A DNA stretch of 57,875 nucleotides from Streptosporangium canum (GTDB lineage: Bacteria; Actinomycetota; Actinomycetes; Streptosporangiales; Streptosporangiaceae). The DNA is taken from contig NZ_FOQY01000044.1 of assembly GCF_900113865.1 (NCBI RefSeq), positions 4,725-62,599 of the forward strand, read 5' to 3'. The notes beneath the pieces were generated by a model. The model was not told where the DNA came from and searched no databases. It worked only from the letters and a program-made list of their open reading frames with translations. Shown piece by piece: positions 26,317 to 34,968 of the stretch (position 1 is its first letter; every line of letters starts with the position of its first letter). Position numbers and translations under genes: made by a program.

Positions 26317-28287
26317 TCAGTTCCCGTCCCTGGGTACGGAGTCGACGTGACCCGCGCCCGCGGGAAGCGCGCCGTTGCCGGACTGCTCCTTCGGGGTCAG
26401 GATCGGCGGGCGGTCCGAGGGGAGCCGCTTGCCGTAGCCGGAGTAGGAGGGGCGCTTCTCCTTGACGACCACCGGCGCGAAGATCTGCAGCACCTGGTCG
26501 CGGGAGAGCGTCTCCTTCTCCATGAGTTCGAGCACCAGGTTGTCGAGCACGTCGCGGTATTCGACGAGGATCTCCCAGGCCTGGTCGTGGCCGGCCTCGA
26601 TCAGGCGGCGCACCTCCTCGTCGATCGTGGAGGCGATCTTCTCGGAGTAGTCGCGCTCGTGACCCATCTCACGGCCGAGGAAGACCTCGGCGTTGCCGCT
26701 GCCGAACTTCCGCGCGCCGAGCTGCTCGCTCATGCCGTACTCGGTGACCATGCGGCGGGCGATGGAGGTGGCCTTCTCGATGTCGTTGGAGGCGCCGGTG
26801 GTGGGCTCGTGGAAGACGAGCTCCTCCGCCGTACGGCCGCCCAGCAGCATCGCGAGCTGGTCCAGCATCTCCGAGCGGGTCGCCAGGAACTTGTCCTCCA
26901 TCGGCAGCGTCATCGTGTAACCGAGGGCGCGGCCGCGGGACAGGATCGTGATCTTGTGGACCGGGTCGGAGTTGGGCAGCGCGTGCGCGACCAGGGCGTG
27001 ACCACCCTCGTGGTACGCGATGATCTTCTTCTCCTGGTCCGACATGACGCGGGTCTTGCGCTCCGGGCCGGCCATCACGCGGTCGATGGACTCCTCGAGC
27101 ATCTCCATCGTGATCAGCTTCTGGTCCGCGCGGGCGGTGAGCAGCGCGGCCTCGTTGATCACGTTCGCCAGGTCGGCGCCGGTGAAACCGGGCGTCCGGC
27201 GGGCGATGATGTCGAGCTCGACGCCCTCGGCGAACGGCTTGCCGCGGCCGTGCACCTTGAGGATGCCCTTGCGGCCCTCCAGGTCGGGGCGGTCGACGGT
27301 GACCTGGCGGTCGAAACGTCCCGGACGCAGCAGTGCCGGGTCCAGGATGTCGGGCCGGTTGGTCGCGGCGATCAGGATCACGCCGCCCTTGACGTCGAAG
27401 CCGTCCATCTCGACGAGGAGCTGGTTCAGCGTCTGCTCGCGCTCGTCGTGACCGCCGCCGAGGCCGGCGCCGCGGTGGCGGCCCACCGCGTCGATCTCGT
27501 CGATGAAGATGATCGCCGGCGCGTTCGCCTTGGCCTGCTCGAACAGGTCGCGGACCCGCGAGGCGCCGACACCGACGAACATCTCGACGAAGTCGGAACC
27601 GGAGATCGAGTAGAACGGCACGCCTGCCTCGCCGGCGACGGCCCTGGCGAGCAGGGTCTTGCCGGTTCCGGGCGGGCCGTAGAGCAGGACGCCCTTGGGG
27701 ATCTTCGCGCCGATCGCCTGGAACTTGGCCGGGGCCTGCAGGAACTCCTTGATCTCCTGGAGCTCCTCGATGGCCTCGTCGGCGCCCGCGACGTCGGCGA
27801 AGGTGGTCTTCGGGGTGTCCTTGGTGATGAGTTTGGCCTTCGACTTGCCGAAGTTCATCACCCGGGAGCCGCCGCCCTGCATCTGGTTCATGATGAACAG
27901 GAAGATCAGCACGATGATGACGATCGGCAGGAAGCTCACCAGGAGGCCGAGGAGGAAGTTCTCCTTCGGCACGTCGACGGTGTAGCCGCCGGTGAGCTTG
28001 CCGCTGGTCGCGGCGGATTCGAGCTTGTCTGCGAGCTGGACACCCTGCCCGGTCACCCACGAGGAGTAGTAGCGCTTCTTGTCGGTCAGAGTGACCTCGA
28101 TGCGCTGGTCCTTGTCGATGATCTTCGCGTTGGCGACCTTGCCCTCGTCGATCAAACTAATGATCTTCGAAGTGTCGGCCTTCTCGTAGTTGCCGTCGCC
28201 GCCCCACATCGTGGTGACGAGCAGGAGCAGCACGACGATGCCCAGGATCCACAGCAGTGGCCCACGTGTAAATCGCTTGAGATCCAT
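26317..28287 (-). CDS. ftsH: ATP-dependent zinc metalloprotease FtsH
   Basis: A 656-residue membrane-bound AAA+ protease. Two membrane spans (about 10-27 and 110-132) flank a short extracytoplasmic domain; the AAA module has Walker A GPPGTGKT (204-211), Walker B FIDEIDAVG (261-269) and the second region of homology around NRPDILDPALLRPGRFDRQ; the peptidase has the zinc site HEGGH. It degrades misfolded membrane proteins and some regulators. The C-terminal tail is Pro/Gly-rich. ATG 28285-28287 is chosen because the hydrophobic N-terminus starts right there; 66 further upstream codons are open but unlike the family. Confidence 0.97.
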   Translation of the reverse strand: MDLKRFTRGPLLWILGIVVLLLLVTTMWGGDGNYEKADTSKIISLIDEGKVANAKIIDKDQRIEVTLTDKKRYYSSWVTGQGVQLADKLESAATSGKLTGGYTVDVPKENFLLGLLVSFLPIVIIVLIFLFIMNQMQGGGSRVMNFGKSKAKLITKDTPKTTFADVAGADEAIEELQEIKEFLQAPAKFQAIGAKIPKGVLLYGPPGTGKTLLARAVAGEAGVPFYSISGSDFVEMFVGVGASRVRDLFEQAKANAPAIIFIDEIDAVGRHRGAGLGGGHDEREQTLNQLLVEMDGFDVKGGVILIAATNRPDILDPALLRPGRFDRQVTVDRPDLEGRKGILKVHGRGKPFAEGVELDIIARRTPGFTGADLANVINEAALLTARADQKLITMEMLEESIDRVMAGPERKTRVMSDQEKKIIAYHEGGHALVAHALPNSDPVHKITILSRGRALGYTMTLPMEDKFLATRSEMLDQLAMLLGGRTAEELVFHEPTTGASNDIEKATSIARRMVTEYGMSEQLGARKFGSGNAEVFLGREMGHERDYSEKIASTIDEEVRRLIEAGHDQAWEILVEYRDVLDNLVLELMEKETLSRDQVLQIFAPVVVKEKRPSYSGYGKRLPSDRPPILTPKEQSGNGALPAGAGHVDSVPRDGN

Positions 28288-28569
28288 CCGATGCGGAACC
28301 CCGGCGGGCCCGTCCCTTCCTGACCAAGGCCTGGCACCCCGGGCGAACCCGGGGTTCGCGGTATCCCTAACCGCTCCAACTGACTCCCCAGAGACACCCC
28401 GAAAGGTCATCTCTTTGGTGTCCGAAGGTACACCGGCGTGCCGCGCAGAGTAACTGCCCGGGCGGTACCGGCTTTGCCCTACCAACGTACGTCAAGTAGC
28501 CCGGTGTTCCCCGCCGCTATGAGCAATGTCGACCCCCTTGGGGGGCACGCTTCGCGCAGGGCGTACTTT

Positions 28570-29127
28570 TCAGCCCGCTCCATACACATGCGGGGCGAGG
28601 GTCCCGATGAAGGGAAGGTTGCGATATCGCTCCGCGTAGTCGAGCCCGTAACCGATGACGAACTCATTGGGAATGTCGAAACCGATGTATTTCACATCGA
28701 TCGGCACCTTGACCGCGTCCGGCTTCCGCAGCGCGGCGCAGATCTCGACCGAGGCGGGGTTGCGCGACTTCAGGTTGTGCACCAGCCACGACAGGGTCAG
28801 GCCGGAGTCGATGATGTCCTCGACGACCAGCACATGGCGGCCGGCGATGTCGGTGTCGAGGTCCTTGAGCACGCGCACGACGCCCGAGGACTTGGTGCCC
28901 GCACCGTAGGACGAGACGGCCATCCAGTCCATCTGAACCGGCACATGCAGTGCCCTGGCCAGGTCGGCCATGACCATGACCGCCCCCTTGAGCACTCCCA
29001 CGATCAGCAGGTCCTTGCCCGCGTAATCCTCGTCGATCCGGCTCGCGAGCTCCTTGACCTTTGCCTGGAGCTCTTCCTCCGGGATGAGGACCTTCGAGAG
29101 ATCCTTGCCCATGTCGGCTGCGTCCAC
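28570..29127 (-). CDS. hpt: Hypoxanthine phosphoribosyltransferase
   Basis: A 185-residue purine-salvage enzyme converting hypoxanthine or guanine to the nucleotide with PRPP. The PRPP motif is VLVVEDIIDSGLTLSWLV, and GVLKGAVMVMADLARAL is the pyrophosphate loop region. The start taken is GTG 29125-29127, which has AAGGAA about 7 bases upstream; an ATG five codons later (29110-29112) is the alternative. It follows tilS by 11 bases, a pairing found across many bacteria (tilS-hpt-ftsH), all reading leftwards. Confidence 0.95.
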   Translation of the reverse strand: MDAADMGKDLSKVLIPEEELQAKVKELASRIDEDYAGKDLLIVGVLKGAVMVMADLARALHVPVQMDWMAVSSYGAGTKSSGVVRVLKDLDTDIAGRHVLVVEDIIDSGLTLSWLVHNLKSRNPASVEICAALRKPDAVKVPIDVKYIGFDIPNEFVIGYGLDYAERYRNLPFIGTLAPHVYGAG

Positions 29128-29138
29128 CTGGGATTTCC

Positions 29139-30152
29139 TTACGAGACGGGGCTTGCTGGCTGTCTGGCGAATATCAGGGTGCCATACCGCCGGACCGCTC
29201 CCACCCCCCCGGGGACCTCCACGCGCCGCTGCCCCCGCCAGTCGGTGACCAGACGGTCCACCTGAAGGATGTGGGACGCGGCGAGCGTGCCCGGCGGGGC
29301 TCCGGCCTCGATCGCCGCCCGGCGCAACACCCGCCGCCGCACCGCGGCCGGCACGTCCTCCACCTCCGGTACGGCCACCGCCACCGCCCCGATATCGCTT
29401 AGAGCGGAATCGGAGACGACCGCCCGCGCGTAGACCGCGTCGGCCCAGCCGTCGAGAGCGTCGGCGTCGTCCCGGCACAGGGCGGCGGTCCGGGCGAGCG
29501 CCTCGGCGACCCCCGGGCCCAGCTCGTCCTCGAAGGCGGGCAGCAGCCGCTCGCGGACCCGGACCCGGGTGTAGCGGGGATCGAGATTGTGCGGGTCGTC
29601 CCACGGCGACAGCCCGAGCGCCGAGCAGGCCGCCACGGTCGTCCGCCGGCCGAGCTCCAGCAGCGGACGCCGGTAGAGCCCCGCCCGCGCCGGCATCCCC
29701 GCCAGCGATCGCGTCCCGCTCCCTCGGGCCAGCCGGAGCAGGACGGTCTCGGCCTGGTCGTCCCTGGTGTGCCCGAGCAGCACGGCCGCCGCCCCGAGCC
29801 GCCCCGCGGCCTCCGACAGCGCGGCGTACCTCGCCTCCCTCGCGGCCGCCTCGGGCCCTCCCGAGGTGCCGACCGAGACGCTCAGCGCCTCGGCGGGCTC
29901 GAGCCCGAAGGCGGGCGCGAGCCGTACGACGTCGGCGGCCCGGCACGGGGAGCCCTCCTGGAGACCGTGGTCGACGGTCAGCAGCCCGGCACGGAGCCCG
30001 GCGCGGGGCGCCACGAACCCCAGCCCGGCCGCGAGCGCCAGGGAGTCGGCGCCGCCGCTGCACGCGACCAGCACGAGATCGCCGGGCTCCAGGTCGTCCA
30101 GGGCATGCCGTACGGCACGGCGGACGTCGGCGACGGCGGGAGGCGGACCCAT
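29139..30152 (-). CDS. tilS: tRNA(Ile)-lysidine synthetase
   Basis: A 337-residue ATP-pyrophosphatase that modifies cytidine 34 of the CAU-anticodon tRNA-Ile to lysidine. The PP-loop is LVACSGGADSLALAAGL (about 30-46); LLTVDHGL, LGHTRDDQAETVLLRLARGS and PLLELGRRT follow in order, as does YTRVRVRERLLP. The C-terminal domain is short, as in other actinobacterial versions. ATG 30150-30152 without an obvious ribosome-binding site. Confidence 0.95.
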   Translation of the reverse strand: MGPPPAVADVRRAVRHALDDLEPGDLVLVACSGGADSLALAAGLGFVAPRAGLRAGLLTVDHGLQEGSPCRAADVVRLAPAFGLEPAEALSVSVGTSGGPEAAAREARYAALSEAAGRLGAAAVLLGHTRDDQAETVLLRLARGSGTRSLAGMPARAGLYRRPLLELGRRTTVAACSALGLSPWDDPHNLDPRYTRVRVRERLLPAFEDELGPGVAEALARTAALCRDDADALDGWADAVYARAVVSDSALSDIGAVAVAVPEVEDVPAAVRRRVLRRAAIEAGAPPGTLAASHILQVDRLVTDWRGQRRVEVPGGVGAVRRYGTLIFARQPASPVS

Positions 30153-30174
30153 GCCGCCATTGTCCGGCCTCCGG

Positions 30175-31401
30175 TCAGCCCGTGGTGCCGTCGGCCTCGC
30201 TCCCGGTCGCCGTCTCGGTCGCAGTTTCGGTCTCGGTCTCGGTCTTGGTCTCGGTCTTGGTCTCGGGACGGGCGGTGGCGCCGCCGGACCCGGTTCCCGG
30301 AAGATCCGTGACGCCGTCGGCTCCGGCGCCGGGAAGGGCCGGAGCGCCGATCACCCTGGCGATCCAGCGGTCGGGGTGGGCGATCTCCTCCTGGGTCGGG
30401 AGGGTCTCCGCGGAGGTCCAGACCTTGTTGAAGCCGTCCATACCCACCCGGTCGACGACGGTGCGGACGAAGCCGGAGCCCTGGGCGTACTGCTTCATCT
30501 TGAGGTCGATGCCGAGCAACTTGCGGACCGTCCGGTCGAGACGGGAGCCTCCCTCACGGCGGTGGTGGAACTTGGCCCGGATGTCGGCGACCGAGGGGAC
30601 CACCGAGGGGCCGACCGCGTCCATGACGTAGTCGCCGTGGCCCTCGACCAGGGTCATCACCGCGGTGAGCCGGTCGAGGATCTCCTTCTGCTCGGGGGTC
30701 TGGATCGCGTCGATCAGGTTGCCCTCGCCGCCCCGGACGGCGTCGGCGACCGCGTCGGCGGCCGAGCGGAGCCGCTCCAGGAGGGTGGGCAGGTCCAGGT
30801 CGGAGACGAGCAGGAACTCGGTCATCTGGGAGCGGATGTACTCCCGCAGCCAGGGGACGCCGGTGAACTGCACCCGGTGGGTCTCCTCGTGCAGGCAGAC
30901 CCAGAGACGGAAGTCGCGCGGGTGGACGCCGAGCTCCTGCTCGGCGTGCACGATGTTGGGCGCGACCAGGGTGAGCCGGCCGGTGGCCTCCTGACCCGAG
31001 GGGTCGGGCGGGAGGAACAGTTCGTACTGCCCGAGGACGCGGGAGGCGAGAAAGGCCAGCACCGCGCCGACCTCGACCCCGGTGATGCGCGAGCCCACCG
31101 CGCTCACGATCGCCGGCGTCTGGTCCCTGCGCGCGGCCATCCGCTCGGTCAGCGGCTCCAGGACCACCCGGAAACCCTCGACGTTGGCCTTGATCCAGCC
31201 GGACCGGTCGACGATCGTGGCCGCCTGCGGCGCGGTCTCGGTGTCGATCCGGGTGAACTCCCGGACGTGCCCTTCGGCCTCACGGGATAGCTGTCGCAGC
31301 TCCGCGACCGCCTGCCGGGCCTCCTCTCGACTCACTTGCGGCCCGGGGCGCACCAGGCGCGTTCCGGTCGCTACGGCAAGGTCCCAGTCGATCACCTGCA
31401 T
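30175..31401 (-). CDS. Zinc-dependent metalloprotease-like protein (DUF2342)
   Basis: A 408-residue protein of the DUF2342 family, sometimes labelled coenzyme F420 biosynthesis-associated. A zinc motif HEETH lies in RLWVCLHEETHRVQFTGV (about residue 165), with a downstream acidic VEGHGDYVMDAVG likely supplying the third ligand, so peptidase activity is plausible but not proven for the family. The last 40 residues are a Thr/Glu/Lys repeat tail (ETKTETKTETETETATET) unlike the conserved body. ATG 31399-31401 is preferred: TACGGT lies 7 bases before it; a GTG three codons upstream is possible. It is placed between tilS and dacB. Confidence 0.88.
   Translation of the reverse strand: MQVIDWDLAVATGTRLVRPGPQVSREEARQAVAELRQLSREAEGHVREFTRIDTETAPQAATIVDRSGWIKANVEGFRVVLEPLTERMAARRDQTPAIVSAVGSRITGVEVGAVLAFLASRVLGQYELFLPPDPSGQEATGRLTLVAPNIVHAEQELGVHPRDFRLWVCLHEETHRVQFTGVPWLREYIRSQMTEFLLVSDLDLPTLLERLRSAADAVADAVRGGEGNLIDAIQTPEQKEILDRLTAVMTLVEGHGDYVMDAVGPSVVPSVADIRAKFHHRREGGSRLDRTVRKLLGIDLKMKQYAQGSGFVRTVVDRVGMDGFNKVWTSAETLPTQEEIAHPDRWIARVIGAPALPGAGADGVTDLPGTGSGGATARPETKTETKTETETETATETATGSEADGTTG
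30198..30264. repeat. Hexanucleotide repeat at the 3' end of the DUF2342 gene
   Basis: Runs of CGGTCT/TGGTCT hexamers (TCGGTC and TTGGTC alternating as a 12-base unit) encode the Thr-Glu/Thr-Lys tail. Because the unit is a multiple of three, copy-number change would lengthen or shorten the tail without a frameshift. Confidence 0.8.
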
Positions 31402-31452
31402 ACCGTCCACCGTACGCGGTCTCCTTCCCGGCCGCGCGCCCCAAGCCCATGG

Positions 31453-32832
31453 TCAGCTCGCGGCCACCGTGGCGGCGAGTCTGTCGAGGGCCGCCTCCGC
31501 GTTCCTGCCCGGGGGGATGTCGTCCGCCATGAAGGCGAAAGTCACCAGCCGGCCGTTCCTGGTGGTGGTCATACCCGCCAGCGTGCTGACCCCGTTGAGG
31601 GTGCCGGTCTTGGCGCGGATCAGCCCGTAGGCAGAGTGGATCTTGTCGAACCGGTGGCCCAGGGTGCCGCTGAACCCGGAGATGGGCATGCCGCTGACGA
31701 TCGGGTGCAGGCCGGGATTCGCCGGGGAGGCCGCCACCGCGATCAGGCGGGCCATGCCCATCGGGGTGATGCGGTTCTTGGGCGACAGCCCGCTGCCGTC
31801 GAAGACCCGCACGCCCTCGCCGGCCTTCAGCCGGGTCAGCACCTGCTGGACGGCCGCCGCCGCTCCGTCGTAGGAGGCGGGCCTGCCCTCCTTGATCGCC
31901 ACCTGCCTGGCCAGGGCCTCCGACAGGTCGTTGTCGCTCAGCGTCAGCGCCCGCTCGACCAGCGCGTAGACCGGGGCGGAGTCGACCCGGGCGATCTCCT
32001 GGGCGCCGGCCGGGGCCTTGACCCGGCGGGCGGACCTGGAGACCGCGATGCCCTGCTTCGACAGCATCGAGACGAACGCGCCGTGCGCCGTGCGGGAGGG
32101 GTCGGCGACCCGCTGGCGGACGCCGGGGGCGACCCTGCCCTCGTCGACCATGAGCGCCGTGACGGGGGCGGCCTCGCCGTCGGGCACGTAGTTGGGTTTC
32201 CACGTCGGGGAGATGGCCGGCCCGGTGTAAAGGCCGTCGTCGTAGGCCACCGTGACCTTGGTGGTCCCGGCGGCCTTCAGCGCCCTGGCCGTGCGCAGGG
32301 CGAGGGAGGCGAGCGAGGCCGGCTGGGGGTAGACGGGGACCTCGGACGGCCTGCGGGCCGTCAGGGTGGGGTCGCCGCCACCGACCAGGACGATCGAACC
32401 GGGCGAGGAGCCCCGGACCACGCGGGTGCTCAACCTGGCGTCGGGCCCCAGCGAGGCCAGCGAGGCGACCGCGGTGACCAGCTTGGTGGTGGAGGCCGGG
32501 GTGACGCCGCCGTCGGCTCCGTTGCCGAACAACGTGGCGCCGGTCTCGGCGTCGAGGATCGCGGCGCCGACGTGCCCGCCCAGTGCGGGGTCCCCCAGCG
32601 CCTCGGTGAGCCGCCCCGCCAAAGTACTCTTGGCCGGGAGAGGTCCGTTCCCCCCCGCGGCCAGCACCGGACTCGCGGTGATGACCGGGACGGGAGGCGG
32701 CTCCACCGGAGCGGCCGATCCGGTCGCCTTCTCGACCAGCAGTCCGCTGGTCAGCAGGTGGGCGCCGGCCGCGACGACGAAAAGCTGCAGCAAGACGAGA
32801 GTGACCAAGGCCACCCACCGCTCGCGCCGCAT
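31453..32832 (-). CDS. dacB: D-alanyl-D-alanine carboxypeptidase/endopeptidase (PBP4 family)
   Basis: A 459-residue S13-family penicillin-binding protein acting on peptidoglycan outside the membrane. An N-terminal signal anchor (WVALVTLVLLQLFVVAAGA, about 6-25) precedes the catalytic domain with all three motifs: SxxK in TPASTTKLVTAVAS, SxN in LSDNDLSEALARQ and KTG in IRAKTGTLNGVS. It trims or cleaves cross-links. ATG 32830-32832. It is divergent from ppa with about 100 bases between. Confidence 0.95.
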   Translation of the reverse strand: MRRERWVALVTLVLLQLFVVAAGAHLLTSGLLVEKATGSAAPVEPPPVPVITASPVLAAGGNGPLPAKSTLAGRLTEALGDPALGGHVGAAILDAETGATLFGNGADGGVTPASTTKLVTAVASLASLGPDARLSTRVVRGSSPGSIVLVGGGDPTLTARRPSEVPVYPQPASLASLALRTARALKAAGTTKVTVAYDDGLYTGPAISPTWKPNYVPDGEAAPVTALMVDEGRVAPGVRQRVADPSRTAHGAFVSMLSKQGIAVSRSARRVKAPAGAQEIARVDSAPVYALVERALTLSDNDLSEALARQVAIKEGRPASYDGAAAAVQQVLTRLKAGEGVRVFDGSGLSPKNRITPMGMARLIAVAASPANPGLHPIVSGMPISGFSGTLGHRFDKIHSAYGLIRAKTGTLNGVSTLAGMTTTRNGRLVTFAFMADDIPPGRNAEAALDRLAATVAAS

Positions 32833-32936
32833 GACGTCGCCGACCTCTCATCAATCGGTATCCAACAGGTATTAACGCTTACGAGACACTAATGCCCAGC
32901 CGGGGGTGCCCGGGGGGCTTGAGCGGAGGAAAAGCG

Positions 32937-33425
32937 GTGGAGTTCGACGTTCTCGTTGAGATTCCCAAGGGGCAACGGAACAAGTATGAGGTGGACCACG
33001 AGTCCGGGCGGATCAGGCTCGACCGGATGCTCTTCACCTCCACGCAGTACCCCGCCGACTACGGCTTCATCGAGAACACCCTCGGCGAGGACGGCGACCC
33101 CCTAGACGCCCTGGTGCTGCTCCAGGAGCCGACCTTCCCCGGCTGCCTGATCAAGTGCCGCGCGGTCGGCATGTTCCGCATGACCGATGAGAAGGGTGGC
33201 GACGACAAGGTCTTGTGCGTTCCCGCCACGGACCCCCGGATGGAGCACATCCGCGACATCCACCACGTGCCGGAGTTCGACCGTCTGGAGATCCAGCACT
33301 TCTTCGAGGTCTACAAGGACCTGGAGCCCGGCAAGTCCGTCGAGGGCGCCAACTGGGTCGGCCGGGTCGAGGCCGAGGAGGAGATCGTCCGCTCCATCAG
33401 GCGCGAGAAGGACCACAAGCACTGA
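32937..33425 (+). CDS. ppa: Inorganic pyrophosphatase
   Basis: A 162-residue family I soluble pyrophosphatase that hydrolyses PPi to phosphate. FDVLVEIPKGQRNKYEVDH, then YPADYGFIENTLGEDGDPLD with the metal-binding acidic cluster DGDPLDALV, are intact. GTG 32937 follows GCGGAGGA by about 8 bases; the 15 codons upstream in the same frame do not match the family. It converges on the NlpC/P60 gene with only 3 bases between the stop codons. Confidence 0.97.
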   Translation: MEFDVLVEIPKGQRNKYEVDHESGRIRLDRMLFTSTQYPADYGFIENTLGEDGDPLDALVLLQEPTFPGCLIKCRAVGMFRMTDEKGGDDKVLCVPATDPRMEHIRDIHHVPEFDRLEIQHFFEVYKDLEPGKSVEGANWVGRVEAEEEIVRSIRREKDHKH

Positions 33426-33428
33426 GCG

Positions 33429-34832
33429 TCAGTCCGGACGGGTCGCGCCGATGAGGTCCCTGCGCCATATCGGCGCGACCCGAACCACGTCCCCGGTCTG
33501 CGGGGCGTGCACCATCAGGCCCCTGCCGATGTAGATCCCCACGTGGGAGATGTCGCCTGGATTGCGGGTGATCCGTCCGAAGAACAGCAGGTCGCCCCGG
33601 CGGACCTGGCTGAGCTGGACGTGCCGCCCCGAGGTCCACTGGGTGCCCGTCCAGTGGTCGAGCCTGACCCCGGCCCGCGCCCACGCCTGCATGGTCAGGC
33701 CCGAGCAGTCGTAGCCGCCGGGCCCCGTGGCCGCCCACAGGTAGGGCTTGTCGAGCTGGGTGAGCGCCCAGTCGGCGGCGATGTCGCCCCGCGCGGCCTG
33801 CCAGGTCGTGTTCAGCGGCCAGGTCGGCACCGTCCCCCTGGCCGCCACGAACCGTGCCCTCTTCCGTGCCACCGCCGCGCTCCGGCGCTTGCCCTGCCGG
33901 GCGCGTTGCTTGGCGACCCTGGTCCACTTGAGCACGGCCACCCGCTTGCCGGCGAGCCGTTCGGCGACGATCGTCTCCGCCTTCGCCTGCCTGTCCAGCC
34001 GTGCCCTGTCGGCCTCGATCCGCCGGGTCTCGGCGGCCTGCCCGGCCACGGCCTCCTCGGCCGCCTTCCTCGCCGCGGCCGCCCGTTCCGCCGCCTTCCG
34101 CCGCTCGTACCAGGCGGCCTCCGCCGCGACGACCTCCACCCGGCCGTCCTCCGGCTCGACGGTCCCCGTCCGGACAGCCTCCGCCTCAGCGGTCCCCGGC
34201 TGACCGGCCTCCGTCTCAGCCGTCCCCGTCCGGGTCTTGAGGGCGGTCACGGCCTCCCGCGCGGGGATCGCGACCGTCCCGCCGTCACCCTGGCGCGGGA
34301 TCATGACCGCTCCACCCCCCTGGGCACCGACCACGGCCGCCCCACCCCGCTGAGCAGGGACCACGGCCGCCCCACCCCCCTGGGCAGGGACCGCGGCTCC
34401 CTGGACATGGGCCACGGCCGCTCCACCCTCCTGGGCAGGGTTCCAGAGCGTCCCGCCGTCTCCCCGGACAGGGGTCACAGCCGCCTCGCGGACCTTCTCC
34501 GGCCTGCCGGCCTCGGCCCGTTCCCGCGCCTGCCGGAGAAGCTCCTCGGCTCGGGCGGCACTGGCGCGCTCGCCCTCGTAGATCTCGATCAACTTCCTGG
34601 CCCGGCCGCTCAGCTCACCGAGCTCAGCCTGGGCCTTCGCCAGCAGGGCTGTGGTCTCACCGAGCTGTTTACTCCGTTCACCGGCCTTGGACCGGGCCCT
34701 GGCGACCTCCTCGGCGGATGGCCCCACCCTGTCCCGCACGGCGACGGCCGGGACGGCCGCGCACGTGATCAGGCAGCAGGTCAGACCCGCCACCATCACA
34801 CCGGCGCGACAGCACCTCTCGACGGACTGCAT
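33429..34832 (-). CDS. Secreted NlpC/P60 peptidase with coiled coil and repeat insert
   Basis: A 467-residue secreted cell-wall hydrolase. After a signal peptide (VMVAGLTCCLITCAAVPAVAV, about 12-32) comes a helical region (about 38-115), then an insert of Gly/Ala/Val-rich repeats (GGAAVVPAQ-type units, about 125-185), a Thr/Glu-rich linker, a second long helix (about 240-320) and the NlpC/P60 domain with YDCSGLTMQAWARAG, HVGIYIGRGLMVHAPQTGD. It parallels the riboswitch-controlled NlpC/P60 protein but lacks a riboswitch; the ATG at 34830-34832 follows GGAGGTG by 6 bases. Likely cleaves peptidoglycan stem peptides. Confidence 0.93.
   Translation of the reverse strand: MQSVERCCRAGVMVAGLTCCLITCAAVPAVAVRDRVGPSAEEVARARSKAGERSKQLGETTALLAKAQAELGELSGRARKLIEIYEGERASAARAEELLRQARERAEAGRPEKVREAAVTPVRGDGGTLWNPAQEGGAAVAHVQGAAVPAQGGGAAVVPAQRGGAAVVGAQGGGAVMIPRQGDGGTVAIPAREAVTALKTRTGTAETEAGQPGTAEAEAVRTGTVEPEDGRVEVVAAEAAWYERRKAAERAAAARKAAEEAVAGQAAETRRIEADRARLDRQAKAETIVAERLAGKRVAVLKWTRVAKQRARQGKRRSAAVARKRARFVAARGTVPTWPLNTTWQAARGDIAADWALTQLDKPYLWAATGPGGYDCSGLTMQAWARAGVRLDHWTGTQWTSGRHVQLSQVRRGDLLFFGRITRNPGDISHVGIYIGRGLMVHAPQTGDVVRVAPIWRRDLIGATRPD
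34302..34440. repeat. 30-bp in-frame repeats within the NlpC/P60 gene
   Basis: Four to five imperfect copies of a 30-base unit (TGGGCAGGGACCACGGCCGC followed by CCCACCCCCC on the plus strand) run from about 34302 to 34440; one copy is shortened to 21 bases. The unit encodes ten residues, so changes in number keep the frame. It forms a flexible spacer between the signal end and the catalytic domain. Confidence 0.75.
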
Positions 34833-34968
34833 GCGCCCACCTCCTGAATCGCCGCGTATCGCTACATGTCGTTCCGTGACAATGATCTAGGGCAAGATTC
34901 CCCTTAGTCACTCTTCGCACACATGTAACTCACGTAACGTAATCAATATCGGCGGGAAACGCTTTTGG

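Noticed and set aside
26347..28323. 658-codon rightward frame antisense to ftsH
   Set aside because: Pure shadow of ftsH; its translation is a Val/Asp/Leu/Glu/His-rich mixture typical of antisense reading in GC-rich DNA.
28570..30063. 497-codon leftward frame fusing a tilS-antiframe region to hpt
   Set aside because: The upstream part is an out-of-frame reading of tilS; hpt begins at its own ribosome-binding site.
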